From assembly GCA_024349245.1 (NCBI GenBank), contig JALDNG010000090.1, forward strand, positions 530,501 through 594,500: a stretch of DNA of 64,000 bases, in the 5' to 3' direction. Shown in pieces: positions 12,732-24,605 of this stretch. This DNA comes from Neodontobutis hainanensis (lineage: Eukaryota > Chordata > Actinopteri > Gobiiformes > Odontobutidae). Numbering within the stretch: position 1 is the stretch's first letter; each line of letters begins with the position of its first letter. Made by a program: the position numbers and the translations under genes. The notes under the pieces are model-generated. The model did no database searches and had not been told where the DNA came from. It saw nothing but the letters and a program-made list of their open reading frames with translations.

Positions 12732-15700
12732 TTACCAAGAATCATACCGACCACGACTGAACCAAACTTAGATTTAAAATTTTCTGCATAAGCAAATCTA
12801 AAATCAACACAGAGCAGAAGTCAACCCATTATGCGAGACCTTATGACTCCCAGTGTTAGAAATAAAAAATGGAAGGAGGAGCATTAAACTCATTGGTTAA
12901 AAAAGTCAATTTTTAAGCCTTTCTGGCACCTCACAAATCTGGTGAATGACATAATACATAAGAAGCTGTATTGTCCGTGGTGGAAGTGCCACATCGGATT
13001 TTACCTTCTAGTAACAAACTGATTAAAAGGTCTAAACATTGTAATTGCAAGGATCTTTTTATCTTTATGATTTTTTTATTATGATGTCAAAACAGTTCTA
13101 AACTATACTACTGACCTGGAACTCTTTTACATTTCCCAATTTGAACAATATACTTTTATGATTATTGATAACAAATGGTTCTGTGCATACACTTACATTC
13201 ATCTACTTATCATCTCTGGACTCTTATTTGCACTACTGCAAACTTTTATTGAACTGGTATTGGTATTGTATCTGATAATAAAGTCTTAATAGCCCTACAT
13301 TACAATACATTAATTCAGCTTTAGTTCATTATGTATATTATTCAAAGAGACCCAATTCCCATTGGTGCAAAATTAAAGCCACCTCAATATACTTATTAAT
13401 GCAGATAATGTAGAATTAATAAATTCCATATCCTAGATTTTACAATAGTAATATAATTTTTCAAACTGTTGGTAGCAAATGTCAGAAGATACCTAAACAA
13501 TTAAAACCTGGTCACAGTGTGGGCTTTGTGTAAATTGCTTCCAAACAAGGCTCCCCTCATTCAGCCACTCTTAATGTGTTCCTTCACCATTGTTTATGGC
13601 CGGGTTCAGAGCAGAAAGAACCTTTAGGGTAAATAGGAACATGTCTTGGACTGGTGCCACCCCAGCCTCCTGCAACAATGAATAACCCAGCAGACAAACC
13701 TTGTGGGAGGAGAGCAGAGACAGCTCGGCAGGAAAGGGCCTTTGTCTTGTGCGTGTATGTGCTCATCTGCCTCAAAAACACCCACACTGCAAAGAAAAGG
13801 TACTGCCAAAGCCCCAAAGTCCACTTCTGTGATGCTGCAGTTAGAGTGTCAGCATTTCAAACACCTAATTGATACAGCACAAACTCACTACTCAAGACAA
13901 AAAAAGTGCAGACCCTTGTCATGTTACATTTTCAGCTTTAAGTAATCCCCGCTCGTCTCTATCTGCTGCTAAATCATTGCTTACAGACAGCGGCTCCAAA
14001 CAGCCAGGCGCTCAGAAAAGTGAATGTAAAAATGGCTGAGTAGTGGAACAGAATACAGAATGGGAATACATGGGCTGTTGAGTGAGTTGAATGGTTAAGG
14101 CGAGGTTGTGAACTGGGATTTAGGTCTTAAGCTCTCTCTGCTATCAGTCAGCCTACACCGAGGCTGCTGTTCCAGAGAAGGGTTGATGTGTGATCTGAAT
14201 TTTTGCGAGGTTTGGCAAGGCTGTGTCTGCTCCTTTGCTTCTAAATGATGACATCTTTTTCCAAAACCTAAAAACCCCCAAAACAAAGCTAATTGGCTAA
14301 TCTAGTCCTGACATTGTTTGCGTTCTTTAGCCTGCACCTTTAACTTCTGTGGTTGAACAGCTTGGAATGTTTTGTTCAGGAAGCTTGTAACTACTTTCAT
14401 AGTTGTGCTTTGGTGAATCCAGTGCCTAGTTAAAGAATAGAAAGATAGCAGGACTTAGTGTATCATTGAGAAAAGTTGGCACAGTACAATTCAGTCGATG
14501 TGATTCATTATAATTAGCATAAACGTTGAACTTAACCAAACTTTGATTTTTTGCCAATTTTTTTTTTTTTGTAAAACATGGTCACACAGGTCATGCCACG
14601 TCTAGCACAACCCTTGGCTCCGCAAATCAGAAACATTAAATAGAAGTTAATGGAGAGCATCAAACTATTTTTAAATTCCTTTTGGTCTCGCTGACATTTG
14701 TTTGTCGACTGAAGGGATGACATGTAGGACATTTTTTTTTGAAGACAGCTTGTTGGTCTAATATGCAGATTGCAATTCCATACTTTACAGCATGTGAACA
14801 GCTATGGTAGCTCTGCACACACATGTTCTCAAAATATTCTAAAACTAGCTGGTAATTTGCAAATACAAAAACACTATCTAAAAAATTGCTTCATCCATGT
14901 GTTGCTTTTTGCCGGCTGCAGACATATTGTTGTCACATCAGGCTGTCTTGTCAAAAAAATACAAATGTGTTTGGTTTTCACACTATGTGGATGTAAGCAA
15001 CGCCAAGCAGCAGGAAACCCAAACAAAATGTCCCTTGTATGTTCATTAAAGGCTGGATTTTGACTGATACGCTCACATTGGATTTCTCAAAGTTCCTCTG
15101 GTGACGCAGGCTGCGGTTTGATCTAGAGCAAAGACAAGACAGCTGTATTTTTTTTTTTTTGTGATGCTGGCGCTACATTTGACAGTTGTTTGTCCTCTCC
15201 TGATTCTTTTCTCTTGGGGGTTCTGTAGTCCTTGCTGGTTTGGTTTTAATGCACATTTCTGCTGCTGAACACAAATCAACGCGGCGCAGTGACTCAGTCT
15301 GTGCCGGACCGCTTGTATCAGGGAACTTTGTGCTTGTTATTCCGCATTCTAGCGTCCCTGTGTGCAACCTCTGCTGACCAAACAATCTAACTTTAAGTCT
15401 GGCCTTCACTTAATAAGACACCATTTGCAGCTGGAGTATCTGCCCACCTGAACATGGCCAAGCAAACTGAATGCTAACGCAGGCATAAGTCTGTGAGACC
15501 ACTGTGAGTTTAATTTTGTGTCCTATTACTTTTTATATTTTCCTATGAAAAGTTCTGTGTAAAAAGCTTGGCAAATGAGGCCAAATATTTGTACAGACAC
15601 CAAAACAAAATGTTATCAAACATTCTAATTAGAAATTCATGTCTTTTCATCTGCTCTATCTGCTGGTCTCCATTTTATTTTTCTCAGATCGTCAATCAAA

Positions 15701-16370
15701 GAAGACTAGCAGGCATCAAACACCCGTCTGGGCATCTTATACCATGTTTGCAGCGTCATATAAGTCTCTATTTGAGGGTTCCTAAAATGGAGAAGTTAGT
15801 TTAGACATTACTTGAAAACACAGCAAAAATAATAGTGAACAAACAGTTTTAAATGGGTTTCAATTAGGTTCAGGAATATTTGTAAATGCTGTCTGCATCT
15901 GTAAAAACGCTGTATTCCATCTCTACTAAAGACATCAAACTCACTTCAGACCCTTTAGTGTTACCCTTAGTGTCGTTATGAGCTTATCTCTGATAACATC
16001 TAGCCCTTAAGCTACTGAAAGAGTGCAACTGTAAAACACCTCAGCCTGACTCTTCCTGACTCTTAGCCTGTTTTTTCTTTGTTGTGCTCAACCCTAACTC
16101 TAGTAATGTCATTCTCTAAGGCTAATAGACAAGCCTAATCCTAAAATAACAATCCCAAGCCTGATGCTGACCCTTACTTTTACCCTAGTTGCCATGACGC
16201 TACCACAAATACAGCAAATGAACACTTCCCTTGCCAACCACATTTCCATCTACCCTCTGAACACACACATCAGCACTGCAGCGGCGCTAACACATTCGCA
16301 TAAAGCTGTTCTAAATGTAAAAAAGATTTGCAGGGGCTTAAGTTTTTTATGTGAGACAACTGTAGCATTG
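12732..16370. other. Long noncoding interval
   Basis: No gene is supported. The stretch 13190-13300 ends with TGATAATAAAGTCTTAA, like the tail of an old fish retroposon or 3' UTR; this is weak. The stretch 13584-13945 is GC-richer and open in several frames on both strands with no domain. A-rich or T-rich runs lie at 14560-14571 and 15147-15159. The part 16075-16195 is rich in CCTAA/CCTTA words and may be a decayed minisatellite. Confidence 0.5.
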
Positions 16371-16559
16371 CTGAATTTAAATTGCGTACGTTATAATCTG
16401 TGTGTTTCCAATATAAACAGCCTAAATATGATGAAATTCATGCTGCGGTGTAATACTCTTGCATATGCAATAACACCAACTTCATAATTCCCCCATTACC
16501 CAGCATAGAAAACACATTTTTCCTTTTTAAGCGCACTTCCTAAGGTGTTTAAATATGAG
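16371..16559 (+). repeat. Dispersed direct repeat, copy 1
   Basis: This 189-bp block recurs at 17576-17764 in the same orientation with a constant offset of 1205 bases and only scattered differences. The pair includes identical stretches such as TGTGTGTTTCCAATATAAAC and GCATATGCAATAACACCAA. The sequence between the copies is not shared, so this is either a local transposed duplication or two insertions of one unrecognised element. Confidence 0.9.
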
Positions 16560-17310
16560 AAAACTTTCCTTTCGGGCTCCTACCTGTTTATGAAGTTGAT
16601 GCAGTTCAATTGGAAGCTTTTGTCTCATGAGTGCAGCACCAAGCCAGATGCAGGGCCTACTGAAAATGAAGACAGACATCACCCTGAATAAAGGCAAAGC
16701 CGGAAACCTGCCGAGTTCTGCAGGGGAAGCTACTGAGAAGGTAAATTGCTGCTGATTTGCACCTAGCACTAACTCCCAGAAGGAGGTAGCAGCTGGACTA
16801 TTCAGATGCTAGAAATTGGTGGAAGGTGGACAGACATAGCCGACCACGTGGCTCGTGTCCAGATCGCTCTCAAAGACGACTCAAGCGGCAAAACATGGCA
16901 GATGGCAAACCAGTAAAAAAGAAAACAAAGAAATGAGGTAAAATGGGGTTGAGTATGAAAGTGTGAGGCTTGATTAGAGCATGTGTGGCTCCGAGGAAAA
17001 CCTAGGCGCAGAACAAAAAAGACTGAGTGTGAACAGATCAGTGCTGTCTTTGTTTTTTGCTCTGTTCACATACACATGTAATTAAGCACTGTCTTAAAAG
17101 CAAATCATTAACGTTGTAGTCAAGGCCTTACTTAATTGCCCAGACCAAAGTCTCCTTCAGATCATGCATCCAACCTGAACATGGGTCCGGCTTGACTTGT
17201 CAGATTTACATGCATCCTCCTGAGTGCAATTTGCTTTTAGCAACCAACTGTGAACCAGTATAACTTTGTAATGTTTCCTCTCTAATTATTCTAAGATGCA
17301 GAATGATACC
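16560..17310. other. Noncoding spacer between duplicated blocks
   Basis: Unique sequence separating the two copies of the 189-bp repeat. The part at about 16560-16900 is GC-richer than its surroundings. I see no gene or transposon end in it. Confidence 0.5.
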
Positions 17311-17402
17311 AATAGAGCTGCAGCTAATGATTATTTTAGTAGACAAGTTGACTAATCAGTGTTTTTTTATTTTGATTAGTCGCTAGTAGAACGATAATTT
17401 TA
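17311..17402 (+). mobile_element. Fragment of a short nonautonomous fish element
   Basis: The text AGAGCTGCAGCTAATGATT followed by attttagt..gac..actaatcagtg and gattagtcgctagta resembles a very common fish interspersed sequence of the form 'gctgcaactaacgattatttt ... cgattaatcga'. It is short, diverged and noncoding. The family name is not assigned. Confidence 0.45.
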
Positions 17403-17575
17403 TGTAATGTATATTGCTCCTATGAGGCCTTGACTTCAAACATTTACATCACTTGTTTTTTAAACTTAGTATAGGTACTCTTTATATAATGTCTTTTTTG
17501 TCACCTTATTCAAAAGACTGGAGGAGTGGATAACAGCTGGATGACAATTGAACACAAGTGAGATAAGATAATAAA

Positions 17576-17764
17576 CTGAATTTCACTTGTGTAAGTCATA
17601 ATCTGTGTGTTTCCAATATAAACAACCTAAATATGATGAAATCCATGCTGCAGTGTAATACTCATGCATATGCAATAACACCAAGTTCATAATTTCCCCA
17701 TTACGCAGCATGGAAAACACATTATTCCTTTTAAGTGCACTTCCTAAGGTGTTTAGATAATGAG
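17576..17764 (+). repeat. Dispersed direct repeat, copy 2
   Basis: Second copy of the 189-bp block at 16371-16559, offset 1205 bases, same strand. Differences are mostly single-base changes plus a few one- or two-base indels. The match starts at CTGAATTT and stops just after GGTGTTTAGATAATGAG. Confidence 0.9.
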
Positions 17765-18682
17765 TATGAATAGTCAATATTAAATCCATTTCATTACCTA
17801 ACTAACAAAAGCCTGACCAGTGTCACCAACCTCAGTAAAATTACTATGGTAGGTGACACGGAATCCTAGATTTAAATCTCTATCCATAGACATATATAAA
17901 AGCCTTGCTTGCCAGCCACAGTCTTCTTCCCCAAAGAGAGACAAAAATGCCAGGGATCATGTTTATTTTATGACATAGTCTGTCCTTCCTAATGAAGACT
18001 CCATCTAACATCTATTCGTAAAATTGGGTTGACATTTCAGTGGAAAATGTTCATTATGTATAACCTATTGGCATATTCTTAGTAGGTGACATTATTTTAT
18101 TCTTTGAGTCCGTGGCAGCAAAGGCAGGTTATTTCTGACAGAGCTGCAGCTCCAGCCCCGACTTGTTTCTTTATTGACAGTGGCAGTGATGAAGGAGAGA
18201 CTATATGCTTGTGGATATGTACAGTTGAAAGTTAGAAAGACAAAGAAACAAAGGTTCACAGCAGAGGCGAAAAGAAGTTCTATCTTTAGTAGTCCCAGAG
18301 CAAGAAGAAAATTCAATAAAACCAATATGCTGTTGTTGCAAAAGACCAAATAACTGATCATTCTTGAGGTAGGCCCGTTGGCATTGACTGTGTTGACTAT
18401 GTCACTAGTTGGTCAATGCATTGAGAGAGTACAACCAGAGAAGAAAACATTAAAATGGTGGACTTTGCTGAAGTATATGTGTTGTTCTGTCCATATAAAG
18501 TGCACTTATGCTTTTAAATTGCACTGACTCGTTCTACATTGCAGTGCTTCTTTATTCAACCAAACTACACAACAGTTTTTCTACTGTTTTCTTTTTTTTT
18601 CCATCAGGAAACATCATGGCTGCAGCCACCGTTTTTTCAGCCTCACTACACCACCCATTACGTCAGGTTAGGTGCTTGTATT
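17765..18682. other. Noncoding interval, no gene supported
   Basis: AT-rich unique DNA. The open frame at 18092-18361 (minus) has no domain. Nothing else can be supported. Confidence 0.5.
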
Positions 18683-18727
18683 GTTCTTCACTAAACAAAA
18701 ACAACAGATTTTTGTTTAGTGAAGAAC
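18683..18727. repeat. Perfect 19-bp inverted repeat
   Basis: The arm GTTCTTCACTAAACAAAAA (18683-18701) is exactly complementary to 18709-18727, with a 7-base loop between. The single strand would form a 19-bp perfect hairpin. The arms border an ATT microsatellite immediately to the right. An open frame reading through this block is an artefact. Confidence 0.95.
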
Positions 18728-18734
18728 TATATTA

Positions 18735-18737
<3 letters not shown>

Positions 18738-18768
<31 letters not shown>
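18738..18768. repeat. (TTA)n microsatellite
   Basis: About ten uninterrupted TTA units lie between two hairpins. Translated, they give a tyrosine run, which explains the 138-codon open frame here. Confidence 0.95.
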
Positions 18769-18769
<1 letters not shown>

Positions 18770-18779
18770 CGTTTCCTAC

Positions 18780-18804
18780 AAATCCCCATTTATTGTGGGG
18801 ATTT
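18780..18804. repeat. 9-bp inverted repeat
   Basis: AAATCCCCA (18780-18788) and TGGGGATTT (18796-18804) are exactly complementary around a 7-base loop. It is the second hairpin of the cluster. Confidence 0.85.
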
Positions 18805-18937
18805 ATTTGTAGCTTTAAATCCAATAAATATGCATTTGATACTGTGGGGTTCTTTCTAATAAACCATAAATATCACGTTTGGACCCACAATGGAACTACA
18901 TCCCGGGACTTGGCAGACACATAGAAGGTCATGATAT

Positions 18938-18955
18938 ATCATAATATATTATGAT
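18938..18955. repeat. 18-bp perfect palindrome
   Basis: ATCATAATATATTATGAT equals its own reverse complement. It is AT-only apart from two C/G pairs and could extrude as a cruciform. It is the third palindromic structure within 275 bases. Confidence 0.9.
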
Positions 18956-19369
18956 TATAAGGGATCACAGTAGTTTGGCAAAAACTTCTCTAGTTTCTCT
19001 GTTTGGTTGTATGTCTATCCAGTTCAGAGTCAGTTTGTTTCTATGCCCCCTGGAATTCTATTTCTAAAACACACACCAGATTTCTTTTTTGTATTGTGTA
19101 GAAAAACAACTGACTGATCAGGCTAATAATATAGAGTCATTTGATTGGATTTACCTAAACCAAGAGAATAGTTTAATTCACAATCTAGTTTCTGCAATGC
19201 TTTTTAATTATGTGTCTAGACTAAAAACACTATTATGCCTGAATGGATAATGTTGAAACATTTAATAAGGCCAGCACGACTTTCTGTTCTGCATTCTTAG
19301 AAAATGAGTACGAAATGATTTCTTGACTGAATCATTTTCACAGCAGTCAATGGGATTTAGCAAGTGGTC
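18956..19369. other. Noncoding interval, no gene supported
   Basis: AT-rich unique DNA with no supported feature. Confidence 0.5.
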
Positions 19370-19850
19370 CCACGTACAGCGCCTGAGCCCGCAGTTCGGC
19401 TCTTTTGGCCAACGTCACTGGCAGCGGGAGTTTGAATAACAGCCACTTCAGCCCTCTGCAGCACTCCTCAGCTTGCAATTGCTCCAAAGATCCACGACAG
19501 GCTTCCCACCACGAGCTGTGAGCCTCCCGGCACATTTCCTGAATCAGACTTCTCTGCTTATGCTGAAGCTGGCATCACCGGTGAAGTTGCCCCGCTCCAG
19601 TCTGGAGGAGAAGCCCACCATGCACTCTTCTTCCACAAGCTTCCACTCCGCACATCCACTGAAACGATTACACACCTCTCCACACTTGCATTTTATCCAC
19701 TTTACTTTTGATCCCACACCAACCCTGACACATAAATCAGCGAGTAAATTATTCCGCAAGAAGACGGACGACTTTATAAAACCAATTGTCGGCCCATCAC
19801 TAAAGCTTAATGCACAGAGGTTAATGCATCGACGGCGAACTGCTCCTTAG
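19370..19850. promoter_or_regulatory. GC-rich island, candidate conserved element
   Basis: A clear rise in GC against an AT-rich background. Several overlapping frames are open on both strands: 125 codons plus at 19473-19850, and 62 and 71 codons minus at 19347-19535 and 19544-19759. The two minus frames are out of register and no domain is visible in any of them. I therefore favour a conserved noncoding island over a gene. A decayed exon or pseudogene on the minus strand remains possible. Confidence 0.35.
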
Positions 19851-20149
19851 CACTGAAATACAAGGGCATTATTTAAAAGCTGAATGCTGATGTCTGATAT
19901 TTAGAGAAATTACTATTCAGATTCCATTAAGATTATATGCTTTCAACGCTCACTGCATCAATAGTTGGCATGTCATTAAGAAGCACTGCCACTTTTCAGA
20001 ATCTAAAAAATATGATGGCTTCAACTATGACAGATAATGTTTTACATCGCAATCACTTAAGGTCCAGAATCCGAGTAAAATACATTTTCTCATAAGAGAT
20101 GGAGATTTATTCATCTTAAAAACAGATGGCATCATTTCAAATATCATAC
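19851..20149. other. Noncoding interval
   Basis: AT-rich unique sequence between two candidate islands. No supported feature. Confidence 0.5.
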
Positions 20150-20310
20150 CACGCTTTAAGAGGACCAAAGGAAGCAAAATTGCAGCCAATTGTTTGAATG
20201 ATGTGTGCTCCTCTACCTCGCTGCTGTCAGAGTTAAGGATTTCAGGCATACTTTCCTTCCTCTTAATCTGAAATGTTGCTGATGCAAACAAGTGTGGGCG
20301 CTATGTACAA
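20150..20310. promoter_or_regulatory. Candidate conserved noncoding element
   Basis: Repeat-free balanced block containing ATTGTTTGAATGATG (Sox-like ATTGTT), a GCTGCTGTCAGAG word and GATGCAAACAAG. The minus frame at 20025-20291 (88 codons, with an acidic-serine patch SDSSEVEE) is open but has no domain and no splice borders. Regulatory status is inferred. Confidence 0.3.
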
Positions 20311-20999
20311 AACACAACTGACTATACATATTTCATCTTTTCCTTTGCGTTAAAGAGGAAAAAAAGGGAGTCAGGTAGTTCAGTGGTTCTTGAAACAGTG
20401 GTAGTCTGGCTTTTTTGACTGTTACTAAGAGAGTCTATCTGATTCTTTTTTATAAAATTCATGATTGGGATAAAAAAAAAAAAAAAGATTAGTTTTTTTT
20501 TTTTTTTTTATGTGTATTGACCATTATTGCTAATATTATTTAGCTTTGGTTTTGGCATTTGTTTGTTTTCTTACTCAGTTTTGTCCAAGTTTGGTCATTG
20601 TTTAAAGCAGACACATTTTAGTTCAGGGGCCACACACTGCCCCATTTAATCTGAAATGGGCAGTCGAATCTCTGATTGGCGCACGGAAAGATTCTTAAAT
20701 TTGATGGCAGCATTAAATGGTTTCAATAAATAATCTCCTGTTTAAATCTGCAAAGCACAGCATATGGCCAATATTAATTAATCATATGTGCTAATGACTA
20801 AGCTGTTACTGAATTAACTGAACGCACATTAAACAAAACCGGAATTGGCACTTGTAAAAGCTCTAGCAATCTGAAGTCTGTCATCTCGTGTAGTACAATT
20901 CTAGTAAAAACAGAGAAATACGACTGACAAGGTTAAGGCCGGACACAATTATCACATTCATTCTGCCAAACATAAAGTTTAAATCATGAGGAAGTCCTG
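20311..20999. other. Noncoding interval with poly-A/poly-T pair
   Basis: Contains an A run followed closely by a T run (about 20472-20509) that could pair with each other. This low-complexity pair may mark an old retroposon tail. No gene is present. Confidence 0.6.
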
Positions 21000-21260
21000 A
21001 TAAAGTCTAATGAGTCATTGGAGTCCACAGGCGATGTGCCGTTGCACCATTTAACAAGTCGGGGGCTCAACCAGCCACTAAATGAATTGTAAACAGTGTT
21101 GCAGCCAGTCAAAGTTTGCTGTGTGTTTGAAGAACTTGCCTTTATAATAAGCCCGGTCTGCTGCGGCATGCTCGGCCTGTCAAATTGGATGACAAAGGTC
21201 ACAGCTGCTTGGTTAATAAGCCCAGCCCTTGACCAGTTTGAGTGTTGGACAGAGAAACAC
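21000..21260. promoter_or_regulatory. Candidate conserved noncoding element
   Basis: GC-richer block with two AATAAGCCC words 69 bases apart (21145 and 21214), a TTAATAAGCCC context and CAAAGGTCA (nuclear-receptor half-site-like) near 21194. Frames on both strands are open but match nothing. Judged regulatory by texture only. Confidence 0.3.
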
Positions 21261-22949
21261 AATGCAAAGCGGAAGAGCACTCAGGAGAGAAAAATACTCG
21301 CTAGATAATTGTTGCGAAGAGTCCGTAGCTTGTTTGCAGCTAACGTTACTTCCTGGGGACACCGTGGTTTTAAATTCAGAGGGAGAGCAGACAGGCAGTG
21401 ATTCTACTGAAGAAAATGCTGGTAAAGTGTAAATATACCAGTTCTTTGTTTGATTTGAAATTGCCCCAGCTGATTAAATCAAAACAACAACACACGTTTT
21501 TAACAATTTCTCATAAAAGAAATTGGGGGAAAAATGCTATTTCAACAAGTTGGGATGAGCAAAGTTGGATAGCGCATGTGAGTGATTTTTTTAAGGTAAC
21601 TTCTCTTTTCTGGAATTAAATATTGTGACATGAAACATTAGCTAATAGTCGCAATGTCATTAGGGGAGAAAATGAGTATTAAAAGAAGACTAAGCTAAAA
21701 TATTATGAGCTTTCATCTTTCTCTGCCATAGCTACTTTTCACTTCCTGCCCTTTGTCTAATTTCTTTCCTTACATCAGAATCAGGTGATCGCAATCAAGC
21801 TTCACTGTATGTGGAGATTTTCTGTCTTCCGTGTTGTATTCCCACCTTAGATACCACAGAAGTGTGTATATTACGAGCACAGCTTTTATTAAATTGGCTC
21901 AGCTGTACCAGCAGCTGAATGAGGCAGAGGATATCCAGAGATCAGACAGACGGCAGTTAGAATAATTAAGGACATTCTCTACAGAGCTCTTGAGTGCTTC
22001 ATTTTTAATCTGCTCTGAAAACGATAGGATTATGCACAAAAAACTTTCACCTCAAATACAGAACTCCACTTACACTGAACCTAATACAAGACTTAGTACT
22101 TTGAATCCCTTGTGACACAAAGTGAAACCAACACATAAATAGCTGTTTCATTTTTAGCATAGTTCTTGCCCTAACAGTTAATTATGAGCAAGTGCAAGTG
22201 TTATAACTTTGTAACTCATTTTCAGGTGTGAAAGATTCTGAATTGGATCATAAAAAGTGTAAATTGATGAGCTGATAAACCCTCTGAAAGGCAAATGTAT
22301 GCACTGCAACCTCACATTTGACTTGAAGTGTGCCGAAGATGTGGCAATGCACCTGAACCTCAGCAAATGAGCAGAGTCGAGGGTTCTCAACCGGCACAGT
22401 TGGCTACAATATTGGTTCTTTTGTGTCGTTTTACTCTTTGTTCTCTGCAGAGATGAGGCGATCAAAGACGAGAGGGCAGCAAGTCTTTTGCACTCCAGTT
22501 CAAATGGCCACTGTGCCACCTGAGGCCAATAAGACCGGAGTCAGGCAGTGGATGTGGGGGCAATGATTGAAGTTGGTCAGAAGAAGAGCAACTCTGGACA
22601 CCATAAAATTTGATCTAAAAAGATGACGACAAAAACTATAAACTTACCACCTAACGTACCACTAAATGTTATATGGCAAACTATAATTAAATTGTAGAGT
22701 AATAATATGTTAAAATCTAGAGCTGCAAATGCAGTTTATTGCGTACATATTAGCTGGGACACCAAAAAAAAAGGTTTTTGAACAATAAAAAAATAAAATA
22801 TCTGGAAAAAAATAAAAACAAAGAAACTAACTGTATTTTTTCTGTACAATAACCAAAATAACAGTGTAATACAACATCACCAAAATGTCATTAAAACAGA
22901 TCAAGAGCCCCTAAAAAAAGAATGGGAAGCACTTGGCAGTCCAAACACA
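21261..22949. other. Noncoding interval, no gene supported
   Basis: Holds a 113-codon minus frame at 22178-22519 with no recognisable domain and AT-rich low-complexity DNA at 22640-22900. I consider the frame chance. Confidence 0.5.
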
Positions 22950-23000
22950 TGTTTCAGCTGCTCTCTTTTGGGGTCACCACAGCAAACTATCATTTGATCA
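22950..23000 (+). mobile_element. Fragment of a fish interspersed repeat
   Basis: The phrase CAGCTGCTCTCTTTTGGGGT then CACCACAGC resembles the common fish repeat text 'ggctgctccctttaggggtcgccacagc', which I know mainly from LINE 3' ends. Only about 50 bases survive. The family is uncertain. Confidence 0.4.
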
Positions 23001-24368
23001 TCATGTTTTTTTAGTTTATTTATTTTAGTCAAAAGAAAAAGAATACAAGTTTTTTATTTAAATAAAGCTTATATTGACCGAAAGGGAGTAGGCTAAAGTC
23101 AATAATTACTTTTTTGCAGACCCCTTTTAACTTTCAAATCAGAACACTTTAGGATACAACAAAACAAAACAAAATCAATCAATTCAACATTATAAATATT
23201 AAGTGTGACTGCCCAATTTTTTGTTTGTGTTCCTTGCCTCAGTGTTCCCTTTCCAATAAGAGATAATTAAATGGTCAGAGTAAAAAATGTGTAGGGTCCC
23301 TGAATAAGTAACCTTCTCACATTAATGATTTCATTTGAGTTTTTAAATCTCTGCATCTGTCAATAGTTTATAAATAAATCAATTGTTATTTAAATATTAA
23401 TGTACTGCTGCTGCTTATTAGTGTGTAGTTATGACCCCTGAACCCCAAGCCATTCACTTTGAAAACATCTTTCAAGAAAATGACAAGACGGTTTCACATC
23501 ACAAATGAGAACCATAAAGAATAATTAGAAATGGCATTTTCTTTGTTTATTTTTGTCTAACAATCTACCATCTTCACAGTTCAAGACACCACGTTGTTTG
23601 GCAATGAAATATATTTTTGTTTGTGTTTTCCAGCTATATTAAGCACAAGTTAATTGCAGCCTGAATGTTAAAAGAACACATTGTGAAGTGCTTAAAAAGT
23701 ACAAATGAAAAAACATGAAAGCCATAAATTGAAATAGAGTGGAAAATCAGCATATTGGGTGTCAGAGTAACATGATAAAGGTTAACAAATAAAAGAGCAA
23801 ATGTAGTGCACAGGAAGAAAAAGGATTCAATCAAGCCCGGAGCTGGACGGAGTCCATTAGTGTAATGTTCCCAGGCCAAAGAAAAGGCACTTCTTTTGAC
23901 TCCATCTTGAAGTTTAACTCAAAACAGATTTGATTATGCAGCCACTGGAGCTCTGTCTTTAAGTTTATAGAATTGAACTGAGAGAAAGACAACGATGAGG
24001 AGACAGGCCTAGACCCACTGCCTGGTGCTGACAGGATCTGGCTGCTTGACCTTTAGAGCTGGTCCTCATCATTTCAGGATACATTTTTTACACTACTAAG
24101 AAAATAATACGACAAGATGTAATTGTTATGTAATGTAATTCACATGCTACATAAAAGCTTAGAAGTTGCTTGTTATATCACATGGCTACTTTGCATACAT
24201 CAACAAGCACACAGAGCGCTGCTATACACTTTATATATATATTTCTATTTCCTGCCACTCCACTAAACCAAAGCATCACAGTAGTTGTATGACTACGTTT
24301 CTCTACTGATTCTTAGTCGTCTAGCGTCTGCAGTCACTACAGCCATTATTTATTTATTATTATTTATT
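23001..24368. other. Noncoding interval, no gene supported
   Basis: AT-rich unique sequence with short A/T runs and (TA)n at about 24234-24242. No coding or RNA feature can be supported. Confidence 0.5.
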
Positions 24369-24605
24369 TGGGGCTCAGTGGTTTGATTCCCACTCCCCCA
24401 CAGTTCACATGTCATTGTGTCCTTGAGCAAAACCCAAGGTCGGAGAGTCTGTAGGCGCACGTCTCTGTTATTCTGCCCCAGGGCAGCTGTGGCTACAAAA
24501 AAGTAGCTTACTACCACCAGTGTGTGACTGTGGAGTGAATGAATAATGGTTTATGTAAAGCGTCTTTGGTTATCTTGAAAAGCACTCTATAAGTCCTATC
24601 CATTA
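24369..24605 (+). mobile_element. tRNA-derived SINE-like element, degraded
   Basis: It starts with a box-B-like TGGTTTGATTCCC (24379-24391). It continues with the phrase TGTGTCCTTGAGCAAAACCC and ends with TGTAAAGCGTCTTTGG and AAAAGCACTCTATAAGTCC. This order of phrases is the usual one for a very common fish short interspersed element ('...tccttgggcaagac...gtaaagcgctttg...gcgctatataa'). The 5' part with box A is missing or too diverged. It is noncoding and surely inactive. Confidence 0.7.

Noticed and set aside
16075..16195. CCTAA/CCTTA-rich stretch as an interstitial telomere
   Set aside because: Units are irregular and never form two perfect consecutive TTAGGG-type repeats.
16164..16487. 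107-codon plus frame
   Set aside because: Starts in degenerate CCTAA-rich DNA and runs into the duplicated 189-bp block; no domain.
18683..18727. The 19-bp hairpin as a microRNA precursor
   Set aside because: Too short a stem, AT-rich, perfectly paired and beside a microsatellite; no known seed recognised.
18508..18924. 138-codon plus-strand open frame
   Set aside because: It reads through a perfect hairpin and a TTA microsatellite that gives a tyrosine run; no domain.
22178..22519. 113-codon minus-strand frame
   Set aside because: No recognisable motif; low-complexity C-terminal half; treated as chance.
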